Source: Gammaproteobacteria bacterium
Lineage (GTDB): Bacteria; Pseudomonadota; Gammaproteobacteria; HTCC5015
Reading direction: 5' to 3'
NCBI GenBank assembly: GCA_013817245.1
Contig: JACDDA010000001.1
Location: forward strand, 62,001 to 126,000
DNA: 64,000 nucleotides
Position numbers and translations under genes: made by a program. Below, one piece after another: positions 1 to 8,356 of this stretch; position 1 is the stretch's first letter, and every line of letters starts with the position of its first letter. The notes under the pieces are model-generated. The model saw only the letters and a list, made by a program, of their open reading frames with translations. It was not told where the DNA came from and made no database searches.

Positions 1-284
1 TCAACACTGACGGTTTTACTCGGGCTACCGCGCGTACTCGTGCCTACTTTTAATTCGCTAACGCTTTTACGTTTTAAAGTAATGCGGCCATTGCCAGCGG
101 TGCTCACGGCGGGTTTACTGCCGTGGTTGCTGCGCAAATAATCTAACAAACGCATTTTTTCTTCGTTGCTGACGGAATCATCAACAGATGTTTTATTCAA
201 ACCAGCTTCCGAAAGTTGCTGCAACAGCCGCTCAGTTGGAGTACCAACCATTTCCGCGAGTTGCTTTACTGTGACGTCTGACAC
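1..284 (-). CDS. infB: Translation initiation factor IF-2, N-terminal part (cut by window edge)
   Basis: Reading the minus strand from a GTG at 284 gives MSDVTVKQLAEMVGTPTERL, the start of the IF-2 N-terminal helical domain. A purine-rich AAGGGGG ribosome site sits just upstream. Only about 94 codons lie in the window; the GTPase domain is outside. IF-2 brings formylated initiator tRNA to the 30S subunit. The gene follows nusA by 45 nt in the classic rimP-nusA-infB operon, with the initiator tRNA gene upstream of the same operon. Identification rests on the N-terminal sequence plus synteny. Confidence 0.93.
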   Translation of the reverse strand, partial: MSDVTVKQLAEMVGTPTERLLQQLSEAGLNKTSVDDSVSNEEKMRLLDYLRSNHGSKPAVSTAGNGRITLKRKSVSELKVGTSTRGSPSKTVSV

Positions 285-329
285 AATGCCCCCTTATGGA
301 CTCTGTCTGATTGTGCTACTAAACGAGCA

Positions 330-1820
330 TCAACCGGCTTTCTCTGTAAACCAATGTTCACGCGCTAACATGATCAACTTGGAAATGCGATCACGATCCA
401 ACGTACCATCTATATCAAGCACGTCATCAACGGCTTGTTCAGCTAAATCATCTAAAGTAACAATACTGTTTGCAGCTAATAAATTAGCCAGCGCTGTATC
501 CATACCGTCTAACGCTAATAACTCTGCAGTCGGTGCATTAGCTTCTTCTTTAGCAATTGCACGCGTTAATAAAGCATCTTGGGCTCGCGCTTGTAATTCA
601 CTCGCGATATCTTCGTCAAATTCGGCAATCGCAGTTAATTCATCTAACGCGATATACGCCACTTCATCTACAGTAGTGAAACCTTCTTGCACTAAAATTA
701 CGGCCACTTCTTCATCAACATCGAGTTGTTTCATGAAGAGATCTTGTAATTCGCGGGCTTCTGTTTCATTTTTTTGTTCAGCGGCTTTTTCATCCATGAC
801 GTTTAAAGTCCAGCGCGTTAATTCGCTGGCTAAACGTACATTTTGACCACCACGACCAATGGCTTGTGACAATTTATCTTCAGCAACAGCTAAATCCATC
901 GTACGAGTGTCTTCATCGACCACGATAGATAACACTTCAGCAGGTGACATCGCATTAATAACAAACTGCGCGGGATTATCGTCCCACAAAATAATATCAA
1001 CACGTTCGCCAGCTAATTCATTCGTGACTGATTGCACACGCGAACCACGCATACCAACACAAGCGCCAACCGGATCTAAACGGGGATCATGTGAACGCAC
1101 CGCAATTTTGGCGCGCATACTAGGATCACGCGAAGCGCCCATAATTTCGATCAAACCTTGACCTACTTCCGGGACTTCAATTTTAAACAGTTCAACTAAA
1201 AATTCAGGACAGGTGCGGCTAACAAATAATTGGGGGCCGCGTGCTTCTGCACGAACTTCTTGTAAATAACCGCGCAGACGATCACCCGGACGCACGGCTT
1301 CGCGAGGAATCATTTGTTCTTTAGGGACAAATGCTTCAGCGTTATTACCCAAATCTAAATAAACACTGCCGCGTTCCACCCGCTTAACAATGCCCATAAT
1401 AATTTCGCCGACTTTATTGCGATACGCATCAACGATTTGCATACGTTCTGCTTCGCGCACTTTTTGCACAATCACTTGTTTCGCGGTTTGCGCAGCAATA
1501 CGGCCGAATTCAACCGATTCAATTTGTTCTTCGATGTAATCACCGACTTGAATGCCAGGCTCTAATTCGTCAGCCGCTGCAAAAGTAATTTGCTGTTCAG
1601 GCGAATCTTGTTCGGCATCTTCAGCCAACACTTCCCAACGCCGAAAGGTTTCATAACCGCCGGTTTTACGATCAATAGTAACGCGCACATCAATGTCGCC
1701 CGGATGACGTTTTTTCGTCGCCGTGGCTAATGCGGTTTCCATTGCTTCAAAAATGACGGTTTTACTTACACCTTTTTCATTTGAAACAGCGTCTACTACC
1801 AATAAAATTTCTTTGTTCAT
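330..1820 (-). CDS. nusA: Transcription termination/antitermination factor NusA
   Basis: A 496-residue protein starting [18 protein letters not shown], the canonical NusA N-terminus that binds RNA polymerase. It is followed by an S1 domain (around residues 135-200, [20 protein letters not shown]), tandem KH domains ([22 protein letters not shown]) and two C-terminal helical acidic repeats (from about 370 onward), a gammaproteobacterial feature. The reading frame extends upstream to a TTG at 1832. The ATG at 1820 is preferred because GGAG lies 6 nt before it and it gives the family's N-terminus. It modulates pausing, termination and antitermination. It is 15 nt downstream of rimP and upstream of infB, so almost certainly co-transcribed. 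Confidence 0.98.
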   Translation of the reverse strand: MNKEILLVVDAVSNEKGVSKTVIFEAMETALATATKKRHPGDIDVRVTIDRKTGGYETFRRWEVLAEDAEQDSPEQQITFAAADELEPGIQVGDYIEEQIESVEFGRIAAQTAKQVIVQKVREAERMQIVDAYRNKVGEIIMGIVKRVERGSVYLDLGNNAEAFVPKEQMIPREAVRPGDRLRGYLQEVRAEARGPQLFVSRTCPEFLVELFKIEVPEVGQGLIEIMGASRDPSMRAKIAVRSHDPRLDPVGACVGMRGSRVQSVTNELAGERVDIILWDDNPAQFVINAMSPAEVLSIVVDEDTRTMDLAVAEDKLSQAIGRGGQNVRLASELTRWTLNVMDEKAAEQKNETEARELQDLFMKQLDVDEEVAVILVQEGFTTVDEVAYIALDELTAIAEFDEDIASELQARAQDALLTRAIAKEEANAPTAELLALDGMDTALANLLAANSIVTLDDLAEQAVDDVLDIDGTLDRDRISKLIMLAREHWFTEKAG

Positions 1821-1835
1821 CGATAACTCCAATCC

Positions 1836-2291
1836 CTAAAACTGCGGTACCAGCTTAGCTTTGTCGATTTGTTCAAATTCCAACTTAAATTCATCTTCAT
1901 CTACTTTAATCACTACATGACCATCTTGGACACCTAGCAATAGACCTTTAAAGTTGCGCCGTCCATTCACGTTATCGAACAAACGCACTTTAATTTGTTC
2001 GCCACTAAAGCGCTCAAAATCCCGTAAACGAAACAGCGGCCTATCTAATCCGGGCGAAGACACTTCTAGGTCATACGCACCACTGATTGGATCTTCTACG
2101 TCCAGTAAAGCGCTGACCTGCTTACTGACTCGCTCACAATCTTCAACCGTTAAACCATCGGGCTTATCTATATAGATGCGTAATACGGATTGGCCACCGT
2201 GTTGACCAAACTCAACACCCACCAATTCATATCCCAAGCCTTCCACCACTGGCTCCACCAAAACCCATGCTTTGTTGGCGCTACGACTCAA
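1836..2291 (-). CDS. rimP: Ribosome maturation factor RimP
   Basis: A 151-residue protein with the family signature VEPVVEGLGYELVGVEF near the N-terminus and the DVEDPISGAYDLEVSSPGLDRPL segment, in which the SSPGLDRPL stretch is diagnostic. RimP is needed for 30S maturation. Length matches the family (about 150 aa). The start is a TTG at 2289-2291; GAGGAG stands about 12 nt upstream, a rather long spacing, and no ATG is available that keeps the conserved N-terminus. It is the first protein gene of the rimP-nusA-infB operon, preceded by a structured leader and the initiator tRNA gene. Confidence 0.96.
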   Translation of the reverse strand: MSRSANKAWVLVEPVVEGLGYELVGVEFGQHGGQSVLRIYIDKPDGLTVEDCERVSKQVSALLDVEDPISGAYDLEVSSPGLDRPLFRLRDFERFSGEQIKVRLFDNVNGRRNFKGLLLGVQDGHVVIKVDEDEFKLEFEQIDKAKLVPQF

Positions 2292-2342
2292 GTGGTCTTA
2301 CTCCTCATTAATGCCGATCCCTCAAGATTAAGGAGTCGGCCA

Positions 2343-2363
2343 TAAAAAAAGGGCAAATGCCCT
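2343..2363 (-). terminator. Rho-independent terminator between tRNA-fMet and rimP
   Basis: On the minus strand AGGGC-ATTT-GCCCT is followed directly by seven T residues, a textbook intrinsic terminator. It lies downstream of the tRNA-fMet gene and about 50 nt ahead of the rimP start, so it would limit read-through from the tRNA into rimP-nusA-infB. Confidence 0.75.
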
Positions 2364-2488
2364 CTTCAACTTCTTCGAACTGCGACATTGCGCAGTACAC
2401 GAGGGCATCCCCGTTAATACGAAGGCCCCATAAAGGGGCCTGCGAACTTCAAAAACTGGCCACATTCAGCATGACAACTAAGTCATGC
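2357..2488 (-). promoter_or_regulatory. Structured leader with possible antiterminator, metY-rimP interval
   Basis: In minus-strand order the leader holds a hairpin GCATGAC/GTCATGC (2488-2469), a hairpin GGCCCC-TTTAT-GGGGCC (2440-2424), then ATGCCCTC (2408-2401), a small hairpin ACTGCG/CGCAGT (2396-2379), and GAGGGCAT (2364-2357). GAGGGCAT can pair either with the upstream ATGCCCTC (8 bp) or, as AGGGC, with the GCCCT arm of the terminator at 2343-2363. The two folds exclude each other, as in an attenuator. This is seen by eye. A regulatory role for rimP-nusA-infB expression is inferred, supported by the fact that this operon is known to be autoregulated through termination in E. coli. Confidence 0.5.
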
Positions 2489-2498
2489 ACAGAATATA

Positions 2499-2575
<77 letters not shown>

Positions 2576-2652
2576 TCAGGCAGCGCGCAGTCTAACCACT
2601 TGCCCCCCATTGATCAAGTTGATCTATGAGATTAAATAACATTGTTGTCACA

Positions 2653-3051
2653 CTAAGCTGATAGCCACGGTTGAATAAATGCAAACCACACACCGATTAA
2701 CAACACCACCACACTGAACCAATAAATTCGCCATGACCATTGGCGTGTACGCGCACACGCCAGCGACTCTGCTGCGCTTAAGCCCACTGGACAAGGCGCA
2801 TTACGATGCCGCCACTGCCAAAGACCATTACTCACTAACATGACCGCCGCAAAACTAAACACCCATTCTTTATATTCACTGAGTATCACTAATTGCGGCA
2901 CCGCGGTAATCAAACTCGATAACACCGCACCCGCACCTAAGGCGACTAACAATGCGGGCAACGCGCAACAAATCAGCGTGCTGGAACTCGTCAATAAAGA
3001 AAGTAACGATGACCAATAACTACTGTTTGTGTTTGATAAAGATATTTTCAT
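2653..3051 (-). CDS. MerT-like heavy-metal transport membrane protein
   Basis: A 132-residue membrane protein with three predicted helices. The first contains a Cys-Cys pair (STLICCALPALLVALGAG), a loop after the second helix holds two further cysteines (NAPCP and SLACA), and the third helix lies near the C-terminus. This layout matches MerT, which passes metal from periplasmic MerP through cysteine pairs into the cytoplasm. Its ATG overlaps the stop of the MerP-like gene (ATGA), so the two are translationally coupled. It is the last gene of a copper-type operon, with no merA nearby, so the cargo need not be mercury. Family assignment is by topology and cysteine placement. Confidence 0.7.
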   Translation of the reverse strand: MKISLSNTNSSYWSSLLSLLTSSSTLICCALPALLVALGAGAVLSSLITAVPQLVILSEYKEWVFSFAAVMLVSNGLWQWRHRNAPCPVGLSAAESLACARTRQWSWRIYWFSVVVLLIGVWFAFIQPWLSA

Positions 3052-3392
3052 TTTTTATTCTTCGCCGCGTATTCGGCTTTAATATCATCAACCGATTTTT
3101 CTACGGTTTCAAATTTCACTACCGCATAACCCGCATCGGCAATTTCTGATTTAATTAACGCTTCACTGACCGCTTGATTTGGTTTTGCCTCCACTGCCAC
3201 TATTTTTTGTTTCAAGTTCACGAACACCGCTTGAGTTTCTGGTAATTTCAATAAACGTTTTTCAATGCCTTGTGCACAAAATGCGCAAACCATGCCATTC
3301 ACTGTTACCAGCGTAGTGGTTGCAGCCATTGAAAAATTTGCTAATGCCGACAACACACAGATCATTGCTATTTTATTTACTAAAGTTTTCAT
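3048..3392 (-). CDS. MerP-like periplasmic heavy-metal-binding (HMA) protein
   Basis: A 114-residue protein with a Sec signal peptide (to about residue 23, ending SMAA) and one heavy-metal-associated domain carrying GMVCAFCAQGIEKRL, the GMxCxxC metal site. A lysine-rich tail follows (AAKNKK). Start at 3392 is chosen over an upstream codon because GAGGAG lies 7 nt before it. MerP-type proteins bind metal in the periplasm and deliver it to MerT, whose homologue overlaps this gene by 4 nt. It sits directly downstream of the copper genes, so copper delivery or sequestration is plausible. Confidence 0.82.
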   Translation of the reverse strand: MKTLVNKIAMICVLSALANFSMAATTTLVTVNGMVCAFCAQGIEKRLLKLPETQAVFVNLKQKIVAVEAKPNQAVSEALIKSEIADAGYAVVKFETVEKSVDDIKAEYAAKNKK

Positions 3393-3403
3393 AACAACAC
3401 TCC

Positions 3404-4057
3404 TCAAAAAATGTACATAAAATTAAAACGCGCTTGCTTCATATTAGAAACACCAGCTTCCACAAAATAACGGTTGTGAATCAACCGCAACATCGGTGTA
3501 ACTTCAGCTTCTTCCGAAAGACCTTGCATACGCCGTGCTTCGACAATAAACCATGGCTGAACTTCATCGTAATCTACTTCATAAAAAGAAAAACCCGCAC
3601 GTGCCGATGCGTAATCATGATCAATATCTTCAGCACGGTATGCACGAAAAGCTGACGCTAAATAAATTCGCGTTGTTTCATAGTCAAGCTGAATACCCGG
3701 CGTGTATAAAAAACGTGTGCCAGAAAAATCATTGCCTTCCAATGCGCCAATACCACCCACCAACCACACATTCGCTTGCGCATGTGGCAAATTCCATCTT
3801 TTCAATAACCGGGTATACGTGAGCTGCACAGCTTCGCGCTCTAATCGTTGATCATCCGATTGCATAGCAACGACTTCCACTCCGGCAGCATCTCGACTCG
3901 TAAGCGCATAATTCACGAATGCTTCTTGCCAATTGGGCGAAAAATCCCCCATCGACATGGCGCTTTCTTTAAAGCCCATGGGCCCTGCATAACTAATGTT
4001 ACTCGCCACAAAAAACCAGACGGCAGCCACTACTGCATGTCGTAAATAATTAATCAT
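3404..4057 (-). CDS. Putative outer-membrane beta-barrel protein of the copper operon
   Basis: 217 residues with an N-terminal signal peptide (cleavage near NISYAG). Short alternating segments fit beta strands, such as TRIYLASAFRAYRAE and RYFVEAGVSN, and the protein ends in ARFNFMYIF. A final aromatic residue is a usual sign of an outer-membrane barrel. A spacer segment near the N-terminus resembles that of CopB-type proteins in position only; I do not see a convincing CopB signature. The start overlaps the cusF-like stop (ATGA), so it is expressed with the copper genes. Function unknown; an outer-membrane role in metal handling is inferred from context. Confidence 0.6.
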   Translation of the reverse strand: MINYLRHAVVAAVWFFVASNISYAGPMGFKESAMSMGDFSPNWQEAFVNYALTSRDAAGVEVVAMQSDDQRLEREAVQLTYTRLLKRWNLPHAQANVWLVGGIGALEGNDFSGTRFLYTPGIQLDYETTRIYLASAFRAYRAEDIDHDYASARAGFSFYEVDYDEVQPWFIVEARRMQGLSEEAEVTPMLRLIHNRYFVEAGVSNMKQARFNFMYIF

Positions 4058-4353
4058 GGTGTCACCTTTTTTAGCTGTATTTCAGTTACCAATATTGCGC
4101 CATCTTCTTCGACGGCTTTAAATTGAATTTGATCGCCGAGTTTAATCGTATCTAACAAAGCAGCCTCTTTTACCTGAAAGACCATCGTCATCGGCGGCAT
4201 ATTTAAATTTTTAATTTCCCGATGTTTAATCGTGATGGTACTAGCCTCTACATTTATTTTTCGTACCTCGCCTAAGGTGAACTCATTCATTGCTGCATAA
4301 ACCGGCTCCACCAAAAAACCCATTAACAACACTGCTATCAGCATTTTTTTCAT
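4054..4353 (-). CDS. CusF-like periplasmic copper-binding protein
   Basis: A 99-residue protein with signal peptide (MKKMLIAVLLMGFLVEP) and a CusF fold. The metal site is recognisable as IKHREIKNLNMPPMTMVFQV: the histidine and the MPPMTM methionines match the His-Met-Met set of CusF. The tryptophan that caps Cu(I) in E. coli CusF is replaced here by Met or Asn. Three ATG codons occur in a row; the third (4353) is best placed after GGAG. CusF hands periplasmic Cu(I)/Ag(I) to a CusBA pump, but no such pump is encoded nearby. It is 32 nt after the oxidase gene and 4 nt overlapped with the next gene. Confidence 0.86.
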   Translation of the reverse strand: MKKMLIAVLLMGFLVEPVYAAMNEFTLGEVRKINVEASTITIKHREIKNLNMPPMTMVFQVKEAALLDTIKLGDQIQFKAVEEDGAILVTEIQLKKVTP

Positions 4354-4385
4354 CATCATTCTCCAAAATAAATATTTAAAAAACA

Positions 4386-5798
4386 TTAATGACCAGAATG
4401 GCCGCTAGGTTTACGAACTTTTACTTCAACATCTGGCGTATTGGTTTGCGCACGCGGCATTGCTTCACCGCTATTAGTAGATGATCGTTGTGGTTGTTGT
4501 AGTGCACCCGTATATTCAAATGCAACCGTCCCTTTAGGATGTTTAAACCAAGAAGGATTTTTATAATCACCCGGTTTTTGTTCGCGTCTCACTTTAAGCA
4601 CACTAAACATGCCGCCCATTTCCACACCGCCAAAAGGTCCTTTGCCGGTCATCATGGGTATTGTGTTATCCGGCAATGGCATTTGCATTTCTCCCATGTC
4701 CGCCATACCACGTTCCCCCATCACCATATAATCTGGAATTAATTGTGTGATTTTTTTTGCAACTTCTTGATGCGGTACACCGATCAAAGTAGGCACGTTA
4801 TGCCCCATCGCATTCATGGTGTGATGACTTTTATGACAATGAAACGCCCAATCCCCTTCTTCATTGGCGAGAAATTCTATTTGGCGCATTTGTCCCACGG
4901 CAATATCGGTTGTAACTTCTGGCCAACGCGCGCTATGCGGTATAGGCCCACCATCGGTGCCGGTGACAACAAATTCATGACCATGCAAATGCATCGGATG
5001 ATTTGTCATGGTGAGATTACCAATACGAATGCGTACCTTGTCATTGAGCCTTACATTCAACGAATCAATGCCAGGGAAGATACGACTATTCCAACTCCAT
5101 AAATTAAAATCGAGCATGGTCATGATTTTTGGTGTGTAACTACCCGGATCAATGTCATAGGCATTCAATAAAAAAACAAAATCTCTATCTACTTCTTCAA
5201 TCAATGGATGTTTTTCTTTTGGATGCGTAATCCAAAAACCCATCATACCCATCGCCATTTGCGTCATTTCATCCGCATGCGGGTGATACATAAAAGTACC
5301 CGGACGACGCGCTTCAAATTCGTAAACAAACGTTTTACCAGGCTGAATAGAAGGTTGTGTTAAGCCAGAAACACCATCCATGCCATTAGGCAAACGTTGG
5401 CCATGCCAATGCACGCTCGTATGTTCTGGCAATTTATTCGTCACAAAAATTCGCACACGATCGCCTTCTACTACTTCGATCGTTGGCCCTGGACTTTGTC
5501 CGTTATAACCCCATAAATGCGCTTTAAAACCGGGCGCCATTTCACGCACTACCGGCTCCGCAACTAAATGAAATTCTTTTACGCCGCGATTCATTCGCCA
5601 CGGTAAAGTCCAACCATTTAATGTCACTACAGGATTATAATCACGGCCTGTTTTAGGTATTAACGGCGGCATCGTATCCGGTTTAGTTTGCAAAACAGGT
5701 TCAGGCAATGCTGCTAACGCCACTTTACTAACAGAAGTGGCTGCTACTGCAGCTAATACCGCAGCACTGCCTTTAAAAAAATTACGTCTTGTTGTCAT
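4386..5798 (-). CDS. Tat-exported multicopper oxidase (CopA/CueO type)
   Basis: 470 residues. Residues 1-30 form a twin-arginine signal (TTRRNFFKGSAAVLAAVAA). All four copper-ligand motifs are present: HWHG at 130, HPH at 172, HPMHLHGH at 267, HCHKSHH at 320 with a methionine near 331. A methionine-rich stretch follows (about 370-400: MVMGERGMADMGEMQMP), as in copper-tolerance oxidases, and the tail ends GHSGH. Such enzymes oxidise Cu(I) to less toxic Cu(II) in the periplasm. It is transcribed after the TolC-like gene (25 nt gap) and before cusF-like. Shorter than CopA of Pseudomonas, so I avoid a firm symbol. Confidence 0.93.
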   Translation of the reverse strand: MTTRRNFFKGSAAVLAAVAATSVSKVALAALPEPVLQTKPDTMPPLIPKTGRDYNPVVTLNGWTLPWRMNRGVKEFHLVAEPVVREMAPGFKAHLWGYNGQSPGPTIEVVEGDRVRIFVTNKLPEHTSVHWHGQRLPNGMDGVSGLTQPSIQPGKTFVYEFEARRPGTFMYHPHADEMTQMAMGMMGFWITHPKEKHPLIEEVDRDFVFLLNAYDIDPGSYTPKIMTMLDFNLWSWNSRIFPGIDSLNVRLNDKVRIRIGNLTMTNHPMHLHGHEFVVTGTDGGPIPHSARWPEVTTDIAVGQMRQIEFLANEEGDWAFHCHKSHHTMNAMGHNVPTLIGVPHQEVAKKITQLIPDYMVMGERGMADMGEMQMPLPDNTIPMMTGKGPFGGVEMGGMFSVLKVRREQKPGDYKNPSWFKHPKGTVAFEYTGALQQPQRSSTNSGEAMPRAQTNTPDVEVKVRKPSGHSGH

Positions 5799-5823
5799 TT
5801 ATTTAATCTCCATAAAATACAGT

Positions 5824-7275
5824 TCAATGAGATCCTGTGGTCACAGATGATTTCATCTCGCTCGCAGAAAAACCACTCATGTTGGGTTTACCGATCATGG
5901 ACATTTGCAAATCGGTTTGAGATAACCAAAAATCTCGCTGCGCTTGAATATATTCATTGACCACCATAATTTGCGAACGCGCATCGGCTAGTAATTCAAA
6001 TACGCCGATTAACATACCGTTGTAACGCAAAACATTTTCTTCGGAAATTTGTTTTGCAGTAGGCACCATGTCATCACGATAATGACGCGCAATATCAAAA
6101 TTACTGCGATAAGAAAAATACGCTTCCCGCACTTCAGAACGTGCATTGATCGCTGCTTCCGCAGCTAAATTAATTTGTCGCATATAAACCGCCTCGGCTT
6201 TGGCAACTTTAGCGCCGCCCCAATCAAACAATGGCAATTCAAATGAAACCTCATAACCCTTTTTATATGGACCATCTTTTTGCCCTTCTAATATACGCAC
6301 TGGCCCTGCCTCTAAAACATTAATAAAACGTGTGGTTTTATTTAAACCTAAGTTTTTAGCGAGAGCCGCCGTTTCTATTTTTAGCATTTGTAAATCTAAA
6401 CGTTGCGCCATTGCGGTTTGCTCTATATTGGGCAAGTCATCCGCGGTTATTGGAAAATCGGGCAAACGTTCCGGCAATTGATAGTTAATTTGCATGCCCC
6501 ACAAACCTAAATAACGCGTCAATTGTTCACGGCTTGCAAGAGCAGCTTGGGTTGCACGCGCAACATTTAACACCGCATCCGCATAAAAACCATGTTCGCG
6601 CGCTTGTTCTAATTTATTAAAATTCCCCACTTGCGCCATGCGCCGCGCCAACTCCGCACTGGCATCCGCTGCTTGCTGTACTTGCTGCATATAACGTTGC
6701 GTTTGCGCGGCTGCCACCGCTCGGTAATAAGCTTTGCGGGTTTCTGCGGCAACGCGCAAAACCTCTAACGCAGTAGCACGTTGCGCTTGTTCAAAACGCC
6801 GCTTTTCAATTGCCACTACACGCGGCATTGTTACTAAAGAAAAAATATTAAATGTTAACGCTTGCTCTATCGTGTATTCACGCGTGCCATTTTCAGTGGC
6901 ACTTGCTTGCACTAAAGAAAGATGTGGATTAGTTAAACGCCCCGCTTGCACAAGATCGGCTTCGCTGATACCCAACTCATAATAAGCTGCTTGTAAACCT
7001 CGATTGTTTAACAACGCGATTTGCACAGACGTATCTACATCCAGAGGTTTTTCCAATAAATCAGTAACGCGCTGATTAATTATTTTTTTATCGGCGTCAC
7101 TTCTAGCCCATACCAAATCTTGGCTTATATAGGGAGTAGCCATTGTTTGCACAGCGTTAAAGCCATTATCAGAACTAAATGTTGCGCAGCCATTTAATAA
7201 AAATAACGGCAGGCCTATAAGTGAGAGCCGATAAAATCGATCACCACCGCAGAATTTTTTTAAATACATCAACAT
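5824..7275 (-). CDS. TolC-family outer-membrane efflux lipoprotein (CusC-like)
   Basis: 483 residues from the ATG at 7275, which follows AGGTGA and comes 1 nt after the upstream stop; a longer frame to 7359 would run back into that gene. The signal ends in a lipobox LFLLNGC near residue 30. Two TolC repeats are visible, each with a long coiled-coil region (for example ALEVLRVAAETRKAYYRAVA and ARSEVREAYFSYRSNFDIA) and the typical LLNNRGLQAAYYELGISEADL entry. TolC-family proteins form trans-periplasmic exit ducts and need a pump; no RND or adaptor gene is in the operon, so the partner must be elsewhere if it functions in efflux. Confidence 0.9.
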   Translation of the reverse strand: MLMYLKKFCGGDRFYRLSLIGLPLFLLNGCATFSSDNGFNAVQTMATPYISQDLVWARSDADKKIINQRVTDLLEKPLDVDTSVQIALLNNRGLQAAYYELGISEADLVQAGRLTNPHLSLVQASATENGTREYTIEQALTFNIFSLVTMPRVVAIEKRRFEQAQRATALEVLRVAAETRKAYYRAVAAAQTQRYMQQVQQAADASAELARRMAQVGNFNKLEQAREHGFYADAVLNVARATQAALASREQLTRYLGLWGMQINYQLPERLPDFPITADDLPNIEQTAMAQRLDLQMLKIETAALAKNLGLNKTTRFINVLEAGPVRILEGQKDGPYKKGYEVSFELPLFDWGGAKVAKAEAVYMRQINLAAEAAINARSEVREAYFSYRSNFDIARHYRDDMVPTAKQISEENVLRYNGMLIGVFELLADARSQIMVVNEYIQAQRDFWLSQTDLQMSMIGKPNMSGFSASEMKSSVTTGSH

Positions 7276-7276
7276 A

Positions 7277-7657
7277 TCATTCACCTGATTCTGTTTGATG
7301 GCCACGATGGGCATCATGCATAGAAGAATGATCCGCGGGTTTACTGATATCAGCCTCATCGGTATCAGCGCTTTCTACTTCACCCGCTGCTTCTGCGGCA
7401 TATTTGCGCCAACCGCCAAGAGCGGCTACATGATCATTTGCGGCTTGCCATGAAATTATTTTTTCATTTTCAAAAGCACGATATTGACTAAAAGAGGATT
7501 CATAAATGACATCACAGACGATGGCTGCAGCATCGAGCGGATCTGCGGACGCAGCATTCGATTCTTGCGCAAAGACATTCGACAAATTAATTAAAAGGCA
7601 CGCTGCAAATAAACAGGCGCTACGCAGGCCATAAAGGAAATAACTTTGAGTTTCCAT
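7277..7657 (-). CDS. Small secreted histidine-rich protein of the copper operon
   Basis: 126 residues with a hydrophobic signal segment (LRSACLFAACLLINLSNVFAQ) and a short acidic body. The C-terminal tail is rich in histidine and acidic residues (SKPADHSSMHDAHRGHQ). I recognise no family. The tail could bind metal, which fits the location 1 nt upstream of the TolC-like gene in the same operon. Coding is supported by the tight junction and the signal peptide. Product function unknown. Confidence 0.65.
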   Translation of the reverse strand: METQSYFLYGLRSACLFAACLLINLSNVFAQESNAASADPLDAAAIVCDVIYESSFSQYRAFENEKIISWQAANDHVAALGGWRKYAAEAAGEVESADTDEADISKPADHSSMHDAHRGHQTESGE

Positions 7658-7772
7658 AAAATTCTCGCATAAGAAACAAACCGCTCAAACGTAAAAAAAT
7701 TACACGCTCAAGGTTAATTAAACGATACAGAACAACAGCGCAGATGGAAGCTTGCGTATTGCCTACGGCGTT

Positions 7773-8201
7773 TTAGGCGAGGATATTGCGCGGGGGTCGA
7801 TCTAAAATATCGCTGACAACTGTAACAAAGGAGGCAGTTTCAACAACAAGGGGGCTAGGGTTAAAAAAGACAATAAAAGAAATTTTTGCATAACTTAGTA
7901 ATGCTGCGGCATGACAACAATCAGCACACGCGCTGCATTTATTACCTTGGTGTTTTGATTGCTGCGACGCGGCTGATTCATCTAGCGATGTTGCAGTCGT
8001 ATTTTCAGGTATAGATACTTTTGCCATCATGCCTTCGTGACACCCGCTCTTGATCATGACGGAGCTGTCTGGGCTAGCACTTTGCGTAACGGTAGTAGTC
8101 TTATTCATATTACAAAACAACATAGCGGACGCCGCCAAACCCTGCGTAGGGATGGCCAGCACCAGTAACCAAGCTATGCTCGTTCTGAGAAGTTTTAACA
8201 T
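7773..8201 (-). CDS. Small secreted Cys/Met-rich protein heading the copper operon
   Basis: 142 residues from the ATG at 8201, giving a clear signal peptide (LLRTSIAWLLVLAIPTQGLA). The frame stays open to 8303, but the extra part looks like promoter DNA. The mature part has FCNMNK, SGCHEGMMAK and a CSACADCCHAA cluster, then a hydrophobic segment and a DRPPRNILA tail. Similar small proteins with Cys clusters and an RPPR-type end occur at the head of copA operons; I assign no named family. Likely metal binding or sensing in the envelope. It reads divergently from the gene at 8357. Confidence 0.6.
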   Translation of the reverse strand: MLKLLRTSIAWLLVLAIPTQGLAASAMLFCNMNKTTTVTQSASPDSSVMIKSGCHEGMMAKVSIPENTTATSLDESAASQQSKHQGNKCSACADCCHAAALLSYAKISFIVFFNPSPLVVETASFVTVVSDILDRPPRNILA

Positions 8202-8356
8202 GCTTATAGCGTATACTAGGATATAAGGTTTTGCTGGGGTTTTTATCTTCCTCTGGACGAAACTTACCAGCGCGGGTAATGTAACGACAAAGCTCGCTTG
8301 CAAAAGCCAACGTAAGCTTTATGCTGGTTACACTATATTAGTGACGAGTGTTACAG

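Noticed and set aside
166-846. 226-residue plus-strand open frame
   Set aside because: Antisense to nusA and infB, Ser/Asn-rich low-complexity translation, no ribosome site; shadow of the real genes.
8201-8303. N-terminal extension of the Cys-rich protein to 8303
   Set aside because: Would put 34 residues before an excellent signal peptide; the stretch looks like promoter DNA.
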